Below are positions 1-6,957 of a DNA stretch of 52,610 nt, in pieces. A program made the translations under genes and the position numbers. Numbering within the stretch: position 1 is the first letter of the stretch; each line of letters opens with the position of its first letter. This stretch comes from Comamonadaceae bacterium (GTDB taxonomy: Bacteria; Pseudomonadota; Gammaproteobacteria; Burkholderiales; Burkholderiaceae_C): NCBI GenBank assembly GCA_947476465.1, contig CANJQN010000009.1:1-52610 (forward strand). The letters are read 5' to 3'. The notes beneath the pieces are model-generated. The model was not told where the DNA came from and made no database searches. It worked only from the letters and a program-made list of their open reading frames with translations.

Positions 1-2
1 CG

Positions 3-134
3 CTCTACACCTGTCTACAGATTCTGTCGGTCTCGGTTTTCGAGAAAACCCAGCTTTCATGCGCCTTGCAGGCCGACGCCACAGACCTCGAAATGCCCAG
101 CGTAGCTAACCAGTTGAATTTGTTCAACTTTTAA
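3..134 (+). pseudogene. IS4-family transposase, C-terminal remnant
   Basis: An open frame entering from the window edge reads LYTCLQILSVSVFEKTQL and ends ANQLNLFNF-stop (TAA 132-134). The LQILSV-FEKT block followed by a terminal NQLxLF(D/N)F is the usual C-terminus of IS4-family DDE transposases. Only the last 43 codons are inside the window, so whether the upstream part is intact cannot be seen. The bases just after the stop (CCGGACAGTAGTGGG, about 134-149) could be the terminal inverted repeat of this element. The family call rests on recalled C-terminal similarity. Confidence 0.55.
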
Positions 135-204
135 CCGGACAGTAGTGGGTCGTCCCATTGAATTTCTCCACGATTGGGGTGTTGCGACGACCGATTGAAT
201 CTAC

Positions 205-601
205 CCAATACGTGTCTATCCGCTACAGCGAGCGCTTGGCCGAGGCCGGCGTCGAGCCGTCGGTCGGCAGCAAGGGCGACAGCTACGACAACGCACTGGC
301 CGAGACCATCAACGGCCTGTACAAGGCGGAGTTGATTCATCGCCGGGCACCCTGGAAGACCAAGGAATCGCTAGAACTCGCCACCCTCGAATGGGTGTCC
401 TGGTTCAACCACCACCGGCTGCTCGAACCCATCGGCTACGTTCCGCCCGCCGAGGCTGAGGCGAACTACTGGCGTGAACAACAGCAGCGTGAATCGAGCC
501 CTGAGTACACCGCCCCGCCAGGGGGGCCTCCGGCGGCCCCTGCGGGGGGCATAAAGAAAGGAGAATACAAAAGCCGAAGTCAGCAGACCATGTCGGTCTG
601 A
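205..601 (+). pseudogene. IS3-family transposase OrfB, 3' fragment
   Basis: The frame reads QYVSIRYSERLAEAGVEPSV, then SYDNALAETINGLYKAELIH and WVSWFNHHRLLEPIGYVPP. This is the C-terminal part of the rve integrase core of IS3-family OrfB, containing the last catalytic Glu (in NALAETINGLYK). The typical preceding HSDRGS segment is missing: homology starts abruptly at about 205, after an unrelated stretch, so the first two catalytic Asp residues are lost and the enzyme cannot be active. An in-frame ATG at 158 gives a 147-codon frame, but its first ~16 codons are not transposase-like. The tail after residue ~110 (Pro/Gly-rich) lies over a GC-rich repeat and is probably not ancestral coding. Confidence 0.8.
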
Positions 602-613
602 CTTAATCCAACT

Positions 614-640
614 GGCCTCCACGAAAGCCGGGGTGGTTCA
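614..640 (+). repeat. Right terminal inverted repeat of the IS3 remnant
   Basis: The segment ends CCGGGGTGGTTCA; read on the other strand it begins TGAACCACCCCGG, matching the TGAACCGCCCC-type ends of IS3-family elements. The outer TCA (638-640) would be the exact IS boundary, since coding sequence of another element resumes at 641. No left end is present in the window. Confidence 0.55.
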
Positions 641-712
641 CCTCGCGCCGAACGGGTTGTCTAAGGTTTGCAATGTCTTTTGTTCCAGGTCGATGAAGCC
701 AAGATCGTAGTG
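641..712 (-). pseudogene. IS481-like transposase C-terminal fragment
   Basis: Reading leftward immediately after the aldehyde dehydrogenase stop codon, the minus strand encodes HYDLGFIDLEQKTLQ and then LDNPFGAR without a stop. I recognise this as the C-terminal tail common in IS481-type integrase-core transposases (YDLGxIDLE..TLQPLDNPFG). It is cut at 641 exactly where the IS3 terminal repeat begins, so the IS3-like element probably inserted into, or recombined with, this older element. The fragment has no start codon and no catalytic residues. Family assignment is from memory. Confidence 0.5.
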
Positions 713-715
713 CTG

Positions 716-2155
716 TCAGCGGGTTCGCTGCGAGACTGTCTTCACGGTCATGTAGTGCTCCAGGCCTTCGACGCCGCCTTCGCGTGAAAACCCGCTGTCT
801 TTCACGCCGCCGAATGGCGTCTCCGCGATGGACGACCCGAAGTAGTTGATCGAAAGGTAGCCGGTCTCTATTTCGTTGATGAACCGGTCGATCAGACGGG
901 CCGAATCGGTGAACACGTAGGCGTTCAATCCGACCGATAGTGCATTGGCTTTTGCGATCGCTTCATCGACTGTGTTGAAGCGCTGCAACAAGGCCAACGG
1001 ACCGAAAGGCTCCTCGCACATGGCCCGGGCATCGTCCGGAACATCGCCCAGCACCGTGAAAGGAAGAAAGCAACCCGGCCCTTCAGTTCGCGCCCCTCCA
1101 GCCAGCAGCTTCGCTCCTCGCGCCACTGCATCGACTACCAATGACTGGATAGCTTCCACGCGCCGCGGGTTAGCCATGGGCCCCATGTCGGTGGCGGCAT
1201 CGAAAGGATCTCCGACGCGCAGCTTGTCCGCGAGGCGCACCATCTCGGCGGCGAAAGCGTCGTAGTGGCGGTCTGCAACAAAGAAACGCGTCACCGCGAC
1301 ACAGAGCTGGCCGGCGTTGCGGATCTTGGCGTTCACCGCCCCGCCAGCGACCGCGACCGGATCGGCATCTTCGCAGACGATGACTGGGCCATGTCCCCCC
1401 AGCTCCATGATGGCGGGCTTCATATGTGCGCCCGCCAGCGCGCCAAGGCGCTTGCCGACGACCGTCGAGCCGGTGAACGCCACCAGCCGGACGGCAGGAT
1501 GCGGAATCAGGAACTCCGAGACCTCTGCCGGATTGCCGAAAACGAGGTTCAGCGCCCCGGCCGGCAGACCCGCATCAACGAAAGCCTGGGCCAGATGGGC
1601 CGCGCTGGCCGGGGTCTCCTCCGCAGCCTTCAGAATGACCGCACACCCTGCCGCAAGCGCAGGGGAAACCTTGCGTACCGGTGAGCCCAGCGGCGCATTC
1701 CAGGGTGAGAACGCCGCGACCACGCCGATCGGCTCGCGCAAGACCAGGTGGCGCATGCCCGGCTCTGACGGAATGATCCGGCCATAGGTGCGGCGCGCCT
1801 CTTGCGCGTCCCATTCAATCAGGCTCGCGCCACGAATAACCTCTGCCTTCGCATCGCGCAGCAGTTTTCCCTGCTCCTGCACCATGCTCGCTGCAATGGC
1901 GTCAACGCGCTCGCGCAGCAGCGCTGCCGCGCGGAGCATGACTTGCGACCGCTGCACAGGTGCCAGGGCGCGCCACACCTTAAACCCGTTTTGCGCCGCC
2001 AGCACTGCATCCTCCAGGTCGTCCCGCGTCGCGAGGGGGACCGTCCCAATGGTGTTGCCGGTAATCGGGCTGATGACCGGTTTGCCTGGGCGTTCACGCC
2101 ACTGGCCGCCGATCAGCATCCGAACCTGGGGATAAACATGTGAGGCACATGTCAT
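716..2155 (-). CDS. NAD(P)-dependent aldehyde dehydrogenase (succinate-semialdehyde dehydrogenase-like)
   Basis: A 479-residue protein, normal for the ALDH superfamily, oxidising an aldehyde to its acid in the cytoplasm. Visible motifs are PWNAPLGSPVRKVSPALAAGC (cofactor-binding region near 150-170), FTGSTVVGK (~227-235), the general-base Glu251 in MELGGHGP and the nucleophile Cys285 in NAGQLCVAVTRF. The wording around the Cys resembles the GabD-like subgroup, but the substrate is not determined by this. It is the last gene of the leftward operon; its start overlaps the epimerase stop by 4 bp (2152-2155), implying translational coupling. With the CoA-transferase and Bug protein upstream it probably takes part in degrading an imported organic acid. 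The family call is firm, the substrate unknown. Confidence 0.9.
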   Translation of the reverse strand: MTCASHVYPQVRMLIGGQWRERPGKPVISPITGNTIGTVPLATRDDLEDAVLAAQNGFKVWRALAPVQRSQVMLRAAALLRERVDAIAASMVQEQGKLLRDAKAEVIRGASLIEWDAQEARRTYGRIIPSEPGMRHLVLREPIGVVAAFSPWNAPLGSPVRKVSPALAAGCAVILKAAEETPASAAHLAQAFVDAGLPAGALNLVFGNPAEVSEFLIPHPAVRLVAFTGSTVVGKRLGALAGAHMKPAIMELGGHGPVIVCEDADPVAVAGGAVNAKIRNAGQLCVAVTRFFVADRHYDAFAAEMVRLADKLRVGDPFDAATDMGPMANPRRVEAIQSLVVDAVARGAKLLAGGARTEGPGCFLPFTVLGDVPDDARAMCEEPFGPLALLQRFNTVDEAIAKANALSVGLNAYVFTDSARLIDRFINEIETGYLSINYFGSSIAETPFGGVKDSGFSREGGVEGLEHYMTVKTVSQRTR

Positions 2156-3180
2156 GTCGAGCCCTGCACCTTCTGCAGTTCGAGCAAGGCCGCGTAGTCG
2201 AGGACTGCGCTTCGAAAATTGAACCGGGGCCTGAACCCGATTTCCTGCTGGGCTTTGCCGCTGTCCATCTTGAAATAGTAGCCGGGGCCTATCTTTCTAT
2301 AGTCAAGGCCTGGCCCGGCGCTGCCGTTCCAACCCGGGTACAGCTCCTTCAGAAGCGCAACGATCTGCCCGAGCGAGATCAGTTCGCCGCTTGCGATGTT
2401 GTAGGCCCTAAATTTCCCCCGCTGCAAGGGCGCATCCAGCGCCGCCACCGCTGCATTCGCCGCCTCGCCGGAGTAGCAATAGTCATCAAACTGCTCGGCG
2501 CCGCACTCCATATGGAAGGGCTGCCTGGCGATCGCCGATTCGATCAGGCCCATGAGCGGTATGGCCTTGCTGCGGCCCGTCTTGCCCGGCCCGAACGAAG
2601 ACCCGAACCTGAAGGCGACGATGTCCAGACCATACATCTGCGCGTAGTGCGCGGCCATGTCTTCTGCCGCGCGCTTGAGCTTGGCATACAGAATGAGGGG
2701 CTGGAGCGGGTGTTCCTCGGGCACGGGTTCATAGCGCGGGTGCTGATGGCGCTGGGCAACATGGCCGTAAACCATTTTTGAACTCGGGAACACCACTCGC
2801 TCGACGCCCATCAGCCGTGCACACTCGAACATGGCCGTGGTTCCGACCAGATTGGCGTGAAGCGCGGTCCAGGGGAACTTGTCGACAGCGGCACCGACCT
2901 GCGCCGCAAAATGCAGGATGGCGGTGGGCTTGTGATCTTTGATCGCGTTCATGATGCGCGGCAGGTCGTCGAGGCTCCCCTGGACGATGTCGCATCGGCT
3001 TGCCACGTCGGCGATCAGCGTGGTGTCGGTGCCCGCGTCATAGATCACCGGCCGGCGCCCCGACGCCACCAGCGCGCGGCTGACATGTGAGCCCAACATG
3101 CCCAGGCCGCCCGTCAACAGAACCTTCTCCTGCAGGTTCTCCCTGGCGCACGCCGCCATGTCCTGTGTTCCCTGTGCCAT
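2152..3180 (-). CDS. NAD-dependent epimerase/dehydratase family protein
   Basis: A 342-residue extended short-chain dehydrogenase. The N-terminal Rossmann signature GGLGMLG is at residues 24-30, and an acidic/Asp-containing segment (VIYDAG) follows the second beta strand. A YAKLK motif at 166-170 supplies the catalytic Tyr and Lys, and LRFGSSFGPG-like residues near 190-200 fit the family. The first ~18 residues precede the Rossmann fold, so a downstream start is possible. The gene abuts the Bug gene (shared base 3180) and overlaps the aldehyde dehydrogenase by 4 bp, placing it in a catabolic operon rather than a sugar-nucleotide cluster. It may act on a non-nucleotide substrate; this is inference. 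Confidence 0.85.
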   Translation of the reverse strand: MAQGTQDMAACARENLQEKVLLTGGLGMLGSHVSRALVASGRRPVIYDAGTDTTLIADVASRCDIVQGSLDDLPRIMNAIKDHKPTAILHFAAQVGAAVDKFPWTALHANLVGTTAMFECARLMGVERVVFPSSKMVYGHVAQRHQHPRYEPVPEEHPLQPLILYAKLKRAAEDMAAHYAQMYGLDIVAFRFGSSFGPGKTGRSKAIPLMGLIESAIARQPFHMECGAEQFDDYCYSGEAANAAVAALDAPLQRGKFRAYNIASGELISLGQIVALLKELYPGWNGSAGPGLDYRKIGPGYYFKMDSGKAQQEIGFRPRFNFRSAVLDYAALLELQKVQGST

Positions 3181-4172
3181 CAGTTCTTCAAGCTCTTGAG
3201 ATTGTCCAGCTGCTGGCGCAGGAAACGCGTGTATTCGTCCGGGCTTTCGCTGCCCTGTAGCTCAAAACCCATGGTGGCGAATTGCTCGCGCAGGGCCGGG
3301 TCGGCGGTGAGCTTCGACAGTGCGGCATGGAGGGTCTTGACGACATCGGGGGGCGTCTTGGCGGGCACGGCAATGCCGTAAAAGAGCGGCAGGTTGTAAT
3401 CCGGGAGGTTCATCGCTTCCGCCATTGTCGGGACGTCGGGCATGAGTGCGGAGCGCTTGGCTGTGCTCACTGCCAGCGGTTTCAAAGCCCCTGATTTCAC
3501 ATGCGGAAGGGATACAACGACCGAGTCGAAAAGGAAGGTCAATCGCCCGCCCAGCAGGTCGATCATGGCGGGTGCGGTGCCCTTGTAGGGCACGTCGATG
3601 TAGTCGGTGGCGGTACTCTTGACGAACAGCGCGGCGGCTACGTGCGGCGACGATCCGACGCCGGCCGTTCCATACGACAGTTTATTGGCGCCAGCTTTTT
3701 TTGCCCGCTCCACCAGATCGCGTGCCGAGGTGATGCCACTGGACGAGTTGACGAGCAGCACGTTGGCCCCCATGGCGATCGATGAGACTGTGATGAAGTC
3801 CCGGAACGGGTCATAGCCGGCCGCTATGTCGCCGAAGACCGTTGCGCCCAGGAAGGTATTGGACATGGCCAGCAGTGTGTAGCCGTCCGCAGGCGCGCTC
3901 GCGACATAGCGTGTTCCGATCAACAGGTTCACGCCCGGACGATTCTCGGCGACGACCGGAACGCCCATCTCCTCTGACAAACGCCTGGCGACGTGGCGCA
4001 TCGCGACGTCCAGCCCACCACCGGCGGCGGAGGGGATCACCAGCGTGATCGCTTTTGCTGGGTACCCCGTCCGCGCTGGCGCCTGGGCCGAAACCACGCC
4101 CGCGGTGAGTGCTAGAAGGGCTACCGCAAGCATCTTCCAGGCTGCTGCAAACCTGTTCCTGTGATTGATCAT
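3180..4172 (-). CDS. Bug/TctC-family tripartite tricarboxylate transporter substrate-binding protein
   Basis: A 330-residue periplasmic binding protein with a Sec signal peptide (MLAVALLALTAGVVSAQA, cleavage after AQA). The mature domain shows the Bug signature order: YPAKAITLVIPSAAGGGLD, ENRPGVNLLIGTRYVA, PADGYTLL, the VPYKGTAPAMIDLLGG loop and the C-terminal LYGIAVPAKTP-like segment. Bug proteins bind carboxylates and present them to TctAB permeases or sensors. No tctA or tctB is in this window, so it either uses a distant permease or only senses. A purine-rich ribosome site (AGGAAGAG) precedes the ATG. It lies 68 bp after the CoA-transferase gene; the gap contains an A/T run. Confidence 0.9.
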   Translation of the reverse strand: MINHRNRFAAAWKMLAVALLALTAGVVSAQAPARTGYPAKAITLVIPSAAGGGLDVAMRHVARRLSEEMGVPVVAENRPGVNLLIGTRYVASAPADGYTLLAMSNTFLGATVFGDIAAGYDPFRDFITVSSIAMGANVLLVNSSSGITSARDLVERAKKAGANKLSYGTAGVGSSPHVAAALFVKSTATDYIDVPYKGTAPAMIDLLGGRLTFLFDSVVVSLPHVKSGALKPLAVSTAKRSALMPDVPTMAEAMNLPDYNLPLFYGIAVPAKTPPDVVKTLHAALSKLTADPALREQFATMGFELQGSESPDEYTRFLRQQLDNLKSLKN

Positions 4173-4240
4173 TTCGCTCTTCCTTTAAAAAAAATTAGTG
4201 GGAAAGTCCACCTGTGTAGCGCCAAGACAGCCATAACCAG

Positions 4241-6604
4241 CTAGCGAGTGGCAATCACGCCTTGCGCTTTCAGTGACTCGATCTGTCCTTGCGACAAGCC
4301 GAGCACGTCGGCGAAGACTACACGCGCCGCGGCCATACCCAAGGTGGTGTCCAGGGCAGCGCGAGGCTGGCCAAGATGGCTCCAGGGCGCACCCACATAC
4401 CACCTCGTTGCGCCATCGCTCTGCCTGCTCATAAAGATCTGCCTGACCTTGATGTGCGCGTCGTTCCAGAGGTCTTCACTGGTGAATGACGGAAATGCAG
4501 CGACGCCTGCTGCCTGCAGCCGCTGGAACAGATCGCCCAGCTCGTTGCGCTGCGTCCATTGCTCAATATGCTGGTCGAGCGCAGCCCTGTGCGCGAGCCT
4601 TTCCCGGGCGGTCCACGATGGCATGCCTTCTGGCAACTTCGGCTCCCCGATGCAGGCGCACAAGCGCCGCCACTCGTCGTCGCTGCCCACTGCAATGCTG
4701 ACCCATCGGTTGTCCCCGCGGCAGCGGTAAACGCCGTGCGGTGCCATATCGGCGTGGCCATTGCCAAGGCGCCGGCCATCGCCTTGGCCGGTCTGCAGCT
4801 CCACCATCGCGTTGGACAGTGACCACAGAATGGCTTCCCTTGCGGACAGGTCGATGTGGCAGCCGAGTCCGGTGGCTGCTAGCCGATGCAGCCCGGCGAC
4901 GATTCCCATGATCCCGACGGAGCCTGCAAAGAAATCGACCGGATGGGAAACCTCGGCCGGCGGACCGTCCGGATAGCCCGTGAAGTGGGCGAGTCCGGCC
5001 AGGGCGGAAAAGACCGGGGCGTAGCCGACATAGGCGCCGCCGATGGCGCGTTCGCCATACGTTGATGCCGAGAGCATGACCAGCCGTGGGTTGATGGCGT
5101 TGAGCGTTTCGAAGTCGATGCCCAGGCGACGGGTGACCCCGGGCCTGAAATTTTCAAGCAAGACGTCGCTCTTGGCCACCAGGCTGTGAAGCAAGTCGAG
5201 CCCGGCCGGTGACTTCATGTCGATGCCGACCCAAGTCTTGCCGGTATTGAGGGTATCGAATCCGTAGTTGTATGCCGAAAGATCGACGCCGGCGTCCTCG
5301 GCTGGCGGGCGACCCACATGAATCACCTCGGCGCCCAGGCTTGCCAATAAGTAGCCCGCATACGGCCCCATGGCGACCCAGCCAAGATCGAGGACTCGCA
5401 GGCCCTGCAGCGGAAGATGAGTCGCGTTCGGGCTGCCGCCCTTGGGCAAGGCTCGCGCTGCGGCCGGCCTTGCGTTCGCTGGATCGGCGAGCAGTGCGGC
5501 GGCCGCCGTTCTGACGCTGGTGTCCCACCTGGGAAGTTTCACGCCAGCATCGTCAACCTGCGTCCAGGCGCCCCGCGCAGCCAGGTCAGGGTCGCGAAGC
5601 AGTGCCGACGGACTGAAAACCGCAGCAATCGGGATGCCCAGCTCCCGCCCGCGCAAATGCAAATGCTCGGAGGAAAACTTCACCGTTTCGGCGGCCAGCA
5701 GATGAGAGATGTCGGACGGCCGGCAGATGCGCGCGGCACGGCTGGACAAGTGTGGATGATCGGCCCACTCGGGGTGCGCAAGCAAATTCGCCAGCGCTGT
5801 CCACTGATGGTCCTCTCTCACCGCAATCTGTACGAAGCCATTTTGCGTCGGCAGGATGCCGCCCACAATCGTCGCGAGGGGGGCCAGCCGCGAAGGTGCG
5901 CGGCCTTCGTTGGGGTAGCGCGCCACCTCGGTCCAGTTGAAGCTGATCAGGGCCTCCTGCTTGGAGCAGTCGATGACAGTTCCCTTGAAACGACCAGGAT
6001 TGAGCAGGCATGCGATCGCCGCGACCGCCGCCAGCGTGCCGGCCTTGGCCTCGCCCCAGGAGCCGCCGGCCTGCAATGGTGCACGGGTCTTGTCCTGCGG
6101 CCGGAGAAAGTCGCAGGGAATCTGCTGTGCACTGCCGCCTGCGTGGTAGCAGTTCAGGGGATAGGCCGCGTAGTCGGCATAAGGTCCGGTCAAACCGAAG
6201 GGCGTCAGACAGACGACCAGCAGGGCGGGGTCGCGCTCCAGCAGCCGGCTGAACAGCGGCCCCTGGCCCGGCCATCCGAGCGGCGGCCGGTCCTCGATGA
6301 ACAGATCGCAGCCGACACAAAGCTGAACCAGCGCTTCGAACCCCTCTTGCGTTTCAGGGTCAAGTTGAACGATTTCCTTGTGGCCATCCAGGGCCAGGCG
6401 CAGCGGGCCTGGCTGCCCGGGCTGGCTACGCCGGACGCTGACCACCGACGCGCCAAGCCCGGCGATCGCATGAGCGCAATGTTGCCCCGCAAGTCCGCCT
6501 GAAACCTTGACGACCCGCTTGCCATGCAACACGTGCGCGAGATCGGCATCGGCAGTGCGGGCGCCGGAATCCATCGCATCCTTGCTCGCTCGATCATCCA
6601 GCAT
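4241..6604 (-). CDS. CaiB/BaiF family III CoA-transferase, tandem two-domain protein
   Basis: A 787-residue protein, twice the usual ~400, formed by two family III CoA-transferase domains (about 10-390 and 400-787). The C-terminal copy is canonical: GLRVLDLGWVAMGPYAGYLL, LENFRPGV, and HPVDFFAGSVG, which carries the expected catalytic Asp. The N-terminal copy keeps the fold (GLAGQHCAHAIAGLGASVV and TVIDCSKQEAL) but has GSWGEAKAG where the catalytic Asp region should be, so it looks non-catalytic. These enzymes move CoA between carboxylic acids, which suggests activation of an imported acid. I chose ATG 6604, preceded by GGTGA at a 5-nt spacing; a TTG at 6652 would add 16 residues. First gene of the leftward operon. 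Confidence 0.88.
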   Translation of the reverse strand: MLDDRASKDAMDSGARTADADLAHVLHGKRVVKVSGGLAGQHCAHAIAGLGASVVSVRRSQPGQPGPLRLALDGHKEIVQLDPETQEGFEALVQLCVGCDLFIEDRPPLGWPGQGPLFSRLLERDPALLVVCLTPFGLTGPYADYAAYPLNCYHAGGSAQQIPCDFLRPQDKTRAPLQAGGSWGEAKAGTLAAVAAIACLLNPGRFKGTVIDCSKQEALISFNWTEVARYPNEGRAPSRLAPLATIVGGILPTQNGFVQIAVREDHQWTALANLLAHPEWADHPHLSSRAARICRPSDISHLLAAETVKFSSEHLHLRGRELGIPIAAVFSPSALLRDPDLAARGAWTQVDDAGVKLPRWDTSVRTAAAALLADPANARPAAARALPKGGSPNATHLPLQGLRVLDLGWVAMGPYAGYLLASLGAEVIHVGRPPAEDAGVDLSAYNYGFDTLNTGKTWVGIDMKSPAGLDLLHSLVAKSDVLLENFRPGVTRRLGIDFETLNAINPRLVMLSASTYGERAIGGAYVGYAPVFSALAGLAHFTGYPDGPPAEVSHPVDFFAGSVGIMGIVAGLHRLAATGLGCHIDLSAREAILWSLSNAMVELQTGQGDGRRLGNGHADMAPHGVYRCRGDNRWVSIAVGSDDEWRRLCACIGEPKLPEGMPSWTARERLAHRAALDQHIEQWTQRNELGDLFQRLQAAGVAAFPSFTSEDLWNDAHIKVRQIFMSRQSDGATRWYVGAPWSHLGQPRAALDTTLGMAAARVVFADVLGLSQGQIESLKAQGVIATR

Positions 6605-6743
6605 GAGATTCACCGATGTCCGGCCAGGTGTGAGGGCCGTCAGCCAACCCAATCTGCAAGCAGTGCGTAAAACGCGTGCGGGTCTGCTGATACCTCTCGT
6701 CAGGCGCTTCGAGGCCGGGATCGGATTGGTTCATGTGAGCGAA

Positions 6744-6789
6744 GTTAAATATTCGCATGACTTATGTTTCAGTAATGCGGATATTAAAT
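6744..6789. promoter_or_regulatory. Candidate operator palindrome
   Basis: Inverted repeat with core arms ATATTCGCAT (6749-6758) and ATGCGGATAT (6775-6784), 9 of 10 positions complementary, separated by 16 bp. Extending outwards into the TTAAAT flanks gives roughly 12 of 15 matches per arm. It sits in the most AT-rich part of a divergent intergenic region, where a transcription factor would control both operons. No regulator gene is adjacent, so the cognate protein is unknown. Confidence 0.6.
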
Positions 6790-6818
6790 CGTGCTGAGCC
6801 ACGAGCCGTCGCGTTTGC

Positions 6819-6845
6819 CGTGGCCGGTTGCCATAACCGGCCACG
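6819..6845. repeat. Perfect 11-bp inverted repeat, 5-nt loop
   Basis: Arms CGTGGCCGGTT (6819-6829) and AACCGGCCACG (6835-6845) are perfectly complementary around GCCAT. As RNA it would form a very stable hairpin in the leader of the rightward operon, about 110 nt before its TTG start; as DNA it is a symmetric protein site. There is no T-run after it, so an ordinary intrinsic terminator is unlikely. Confidence 0.65.
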
Positions 6846-6943
6846 ATGTCTGCCAGCGAAACAATGTATTTCGCATTCCTTGCGCGCTGGCTTACCCTGG
6901 ACGGTCTTGCCCGGAGTTTGCTTCGGCCAGGCACCAACGCTCC

Positions 6944-6957
6944 AGGAGGCACTATTG
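6944..6957 (+). promoter_or_regulatory. Strong Shine-Dalgarno fixing a TTG start
   Basis: A perfect AGGAGG (6944-6949) lies 5 nt before TTG 6955-6957, the only good ribosome site in the region. Protein similarity to D-aminoacylases (HDLVIRNGCILDGSG) begins right after this codon, while the 66 codons upstream in frame have no family resemblance. Confidence 0.85.

Larger units (their letters stand above)
6605..6954. promoter_or_regulatory. Divergent control region between two catabolic operons
   Basis: This 350-bp stretch separates the leftward CoA-transferase operon from the rightward amidohydrolase operon. An in-frame extension of the rightward gene to ATG 6757 exists but reads as unlikely protein (MTYVSVMRILNRAEP...), and a much better start lies at 6955. 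The AT-rich core (6741-6790) holds a long imperfect palindrome and is followed by a perfect 11-bp inverted repeat; both are listed separately. Promoters for both operons must lie here, but I cannot place -35/-10 boxes with confidence. Confidence 0.6.

Noticed and set aside
6757..6954. In-frame N-terminal extension of the amidohydrolase to ATG 6757
   Set aside because: It runs through the operator palindromes, has no family similarity, and a perfect Shine-Dalgarno precedes TTG 6955.
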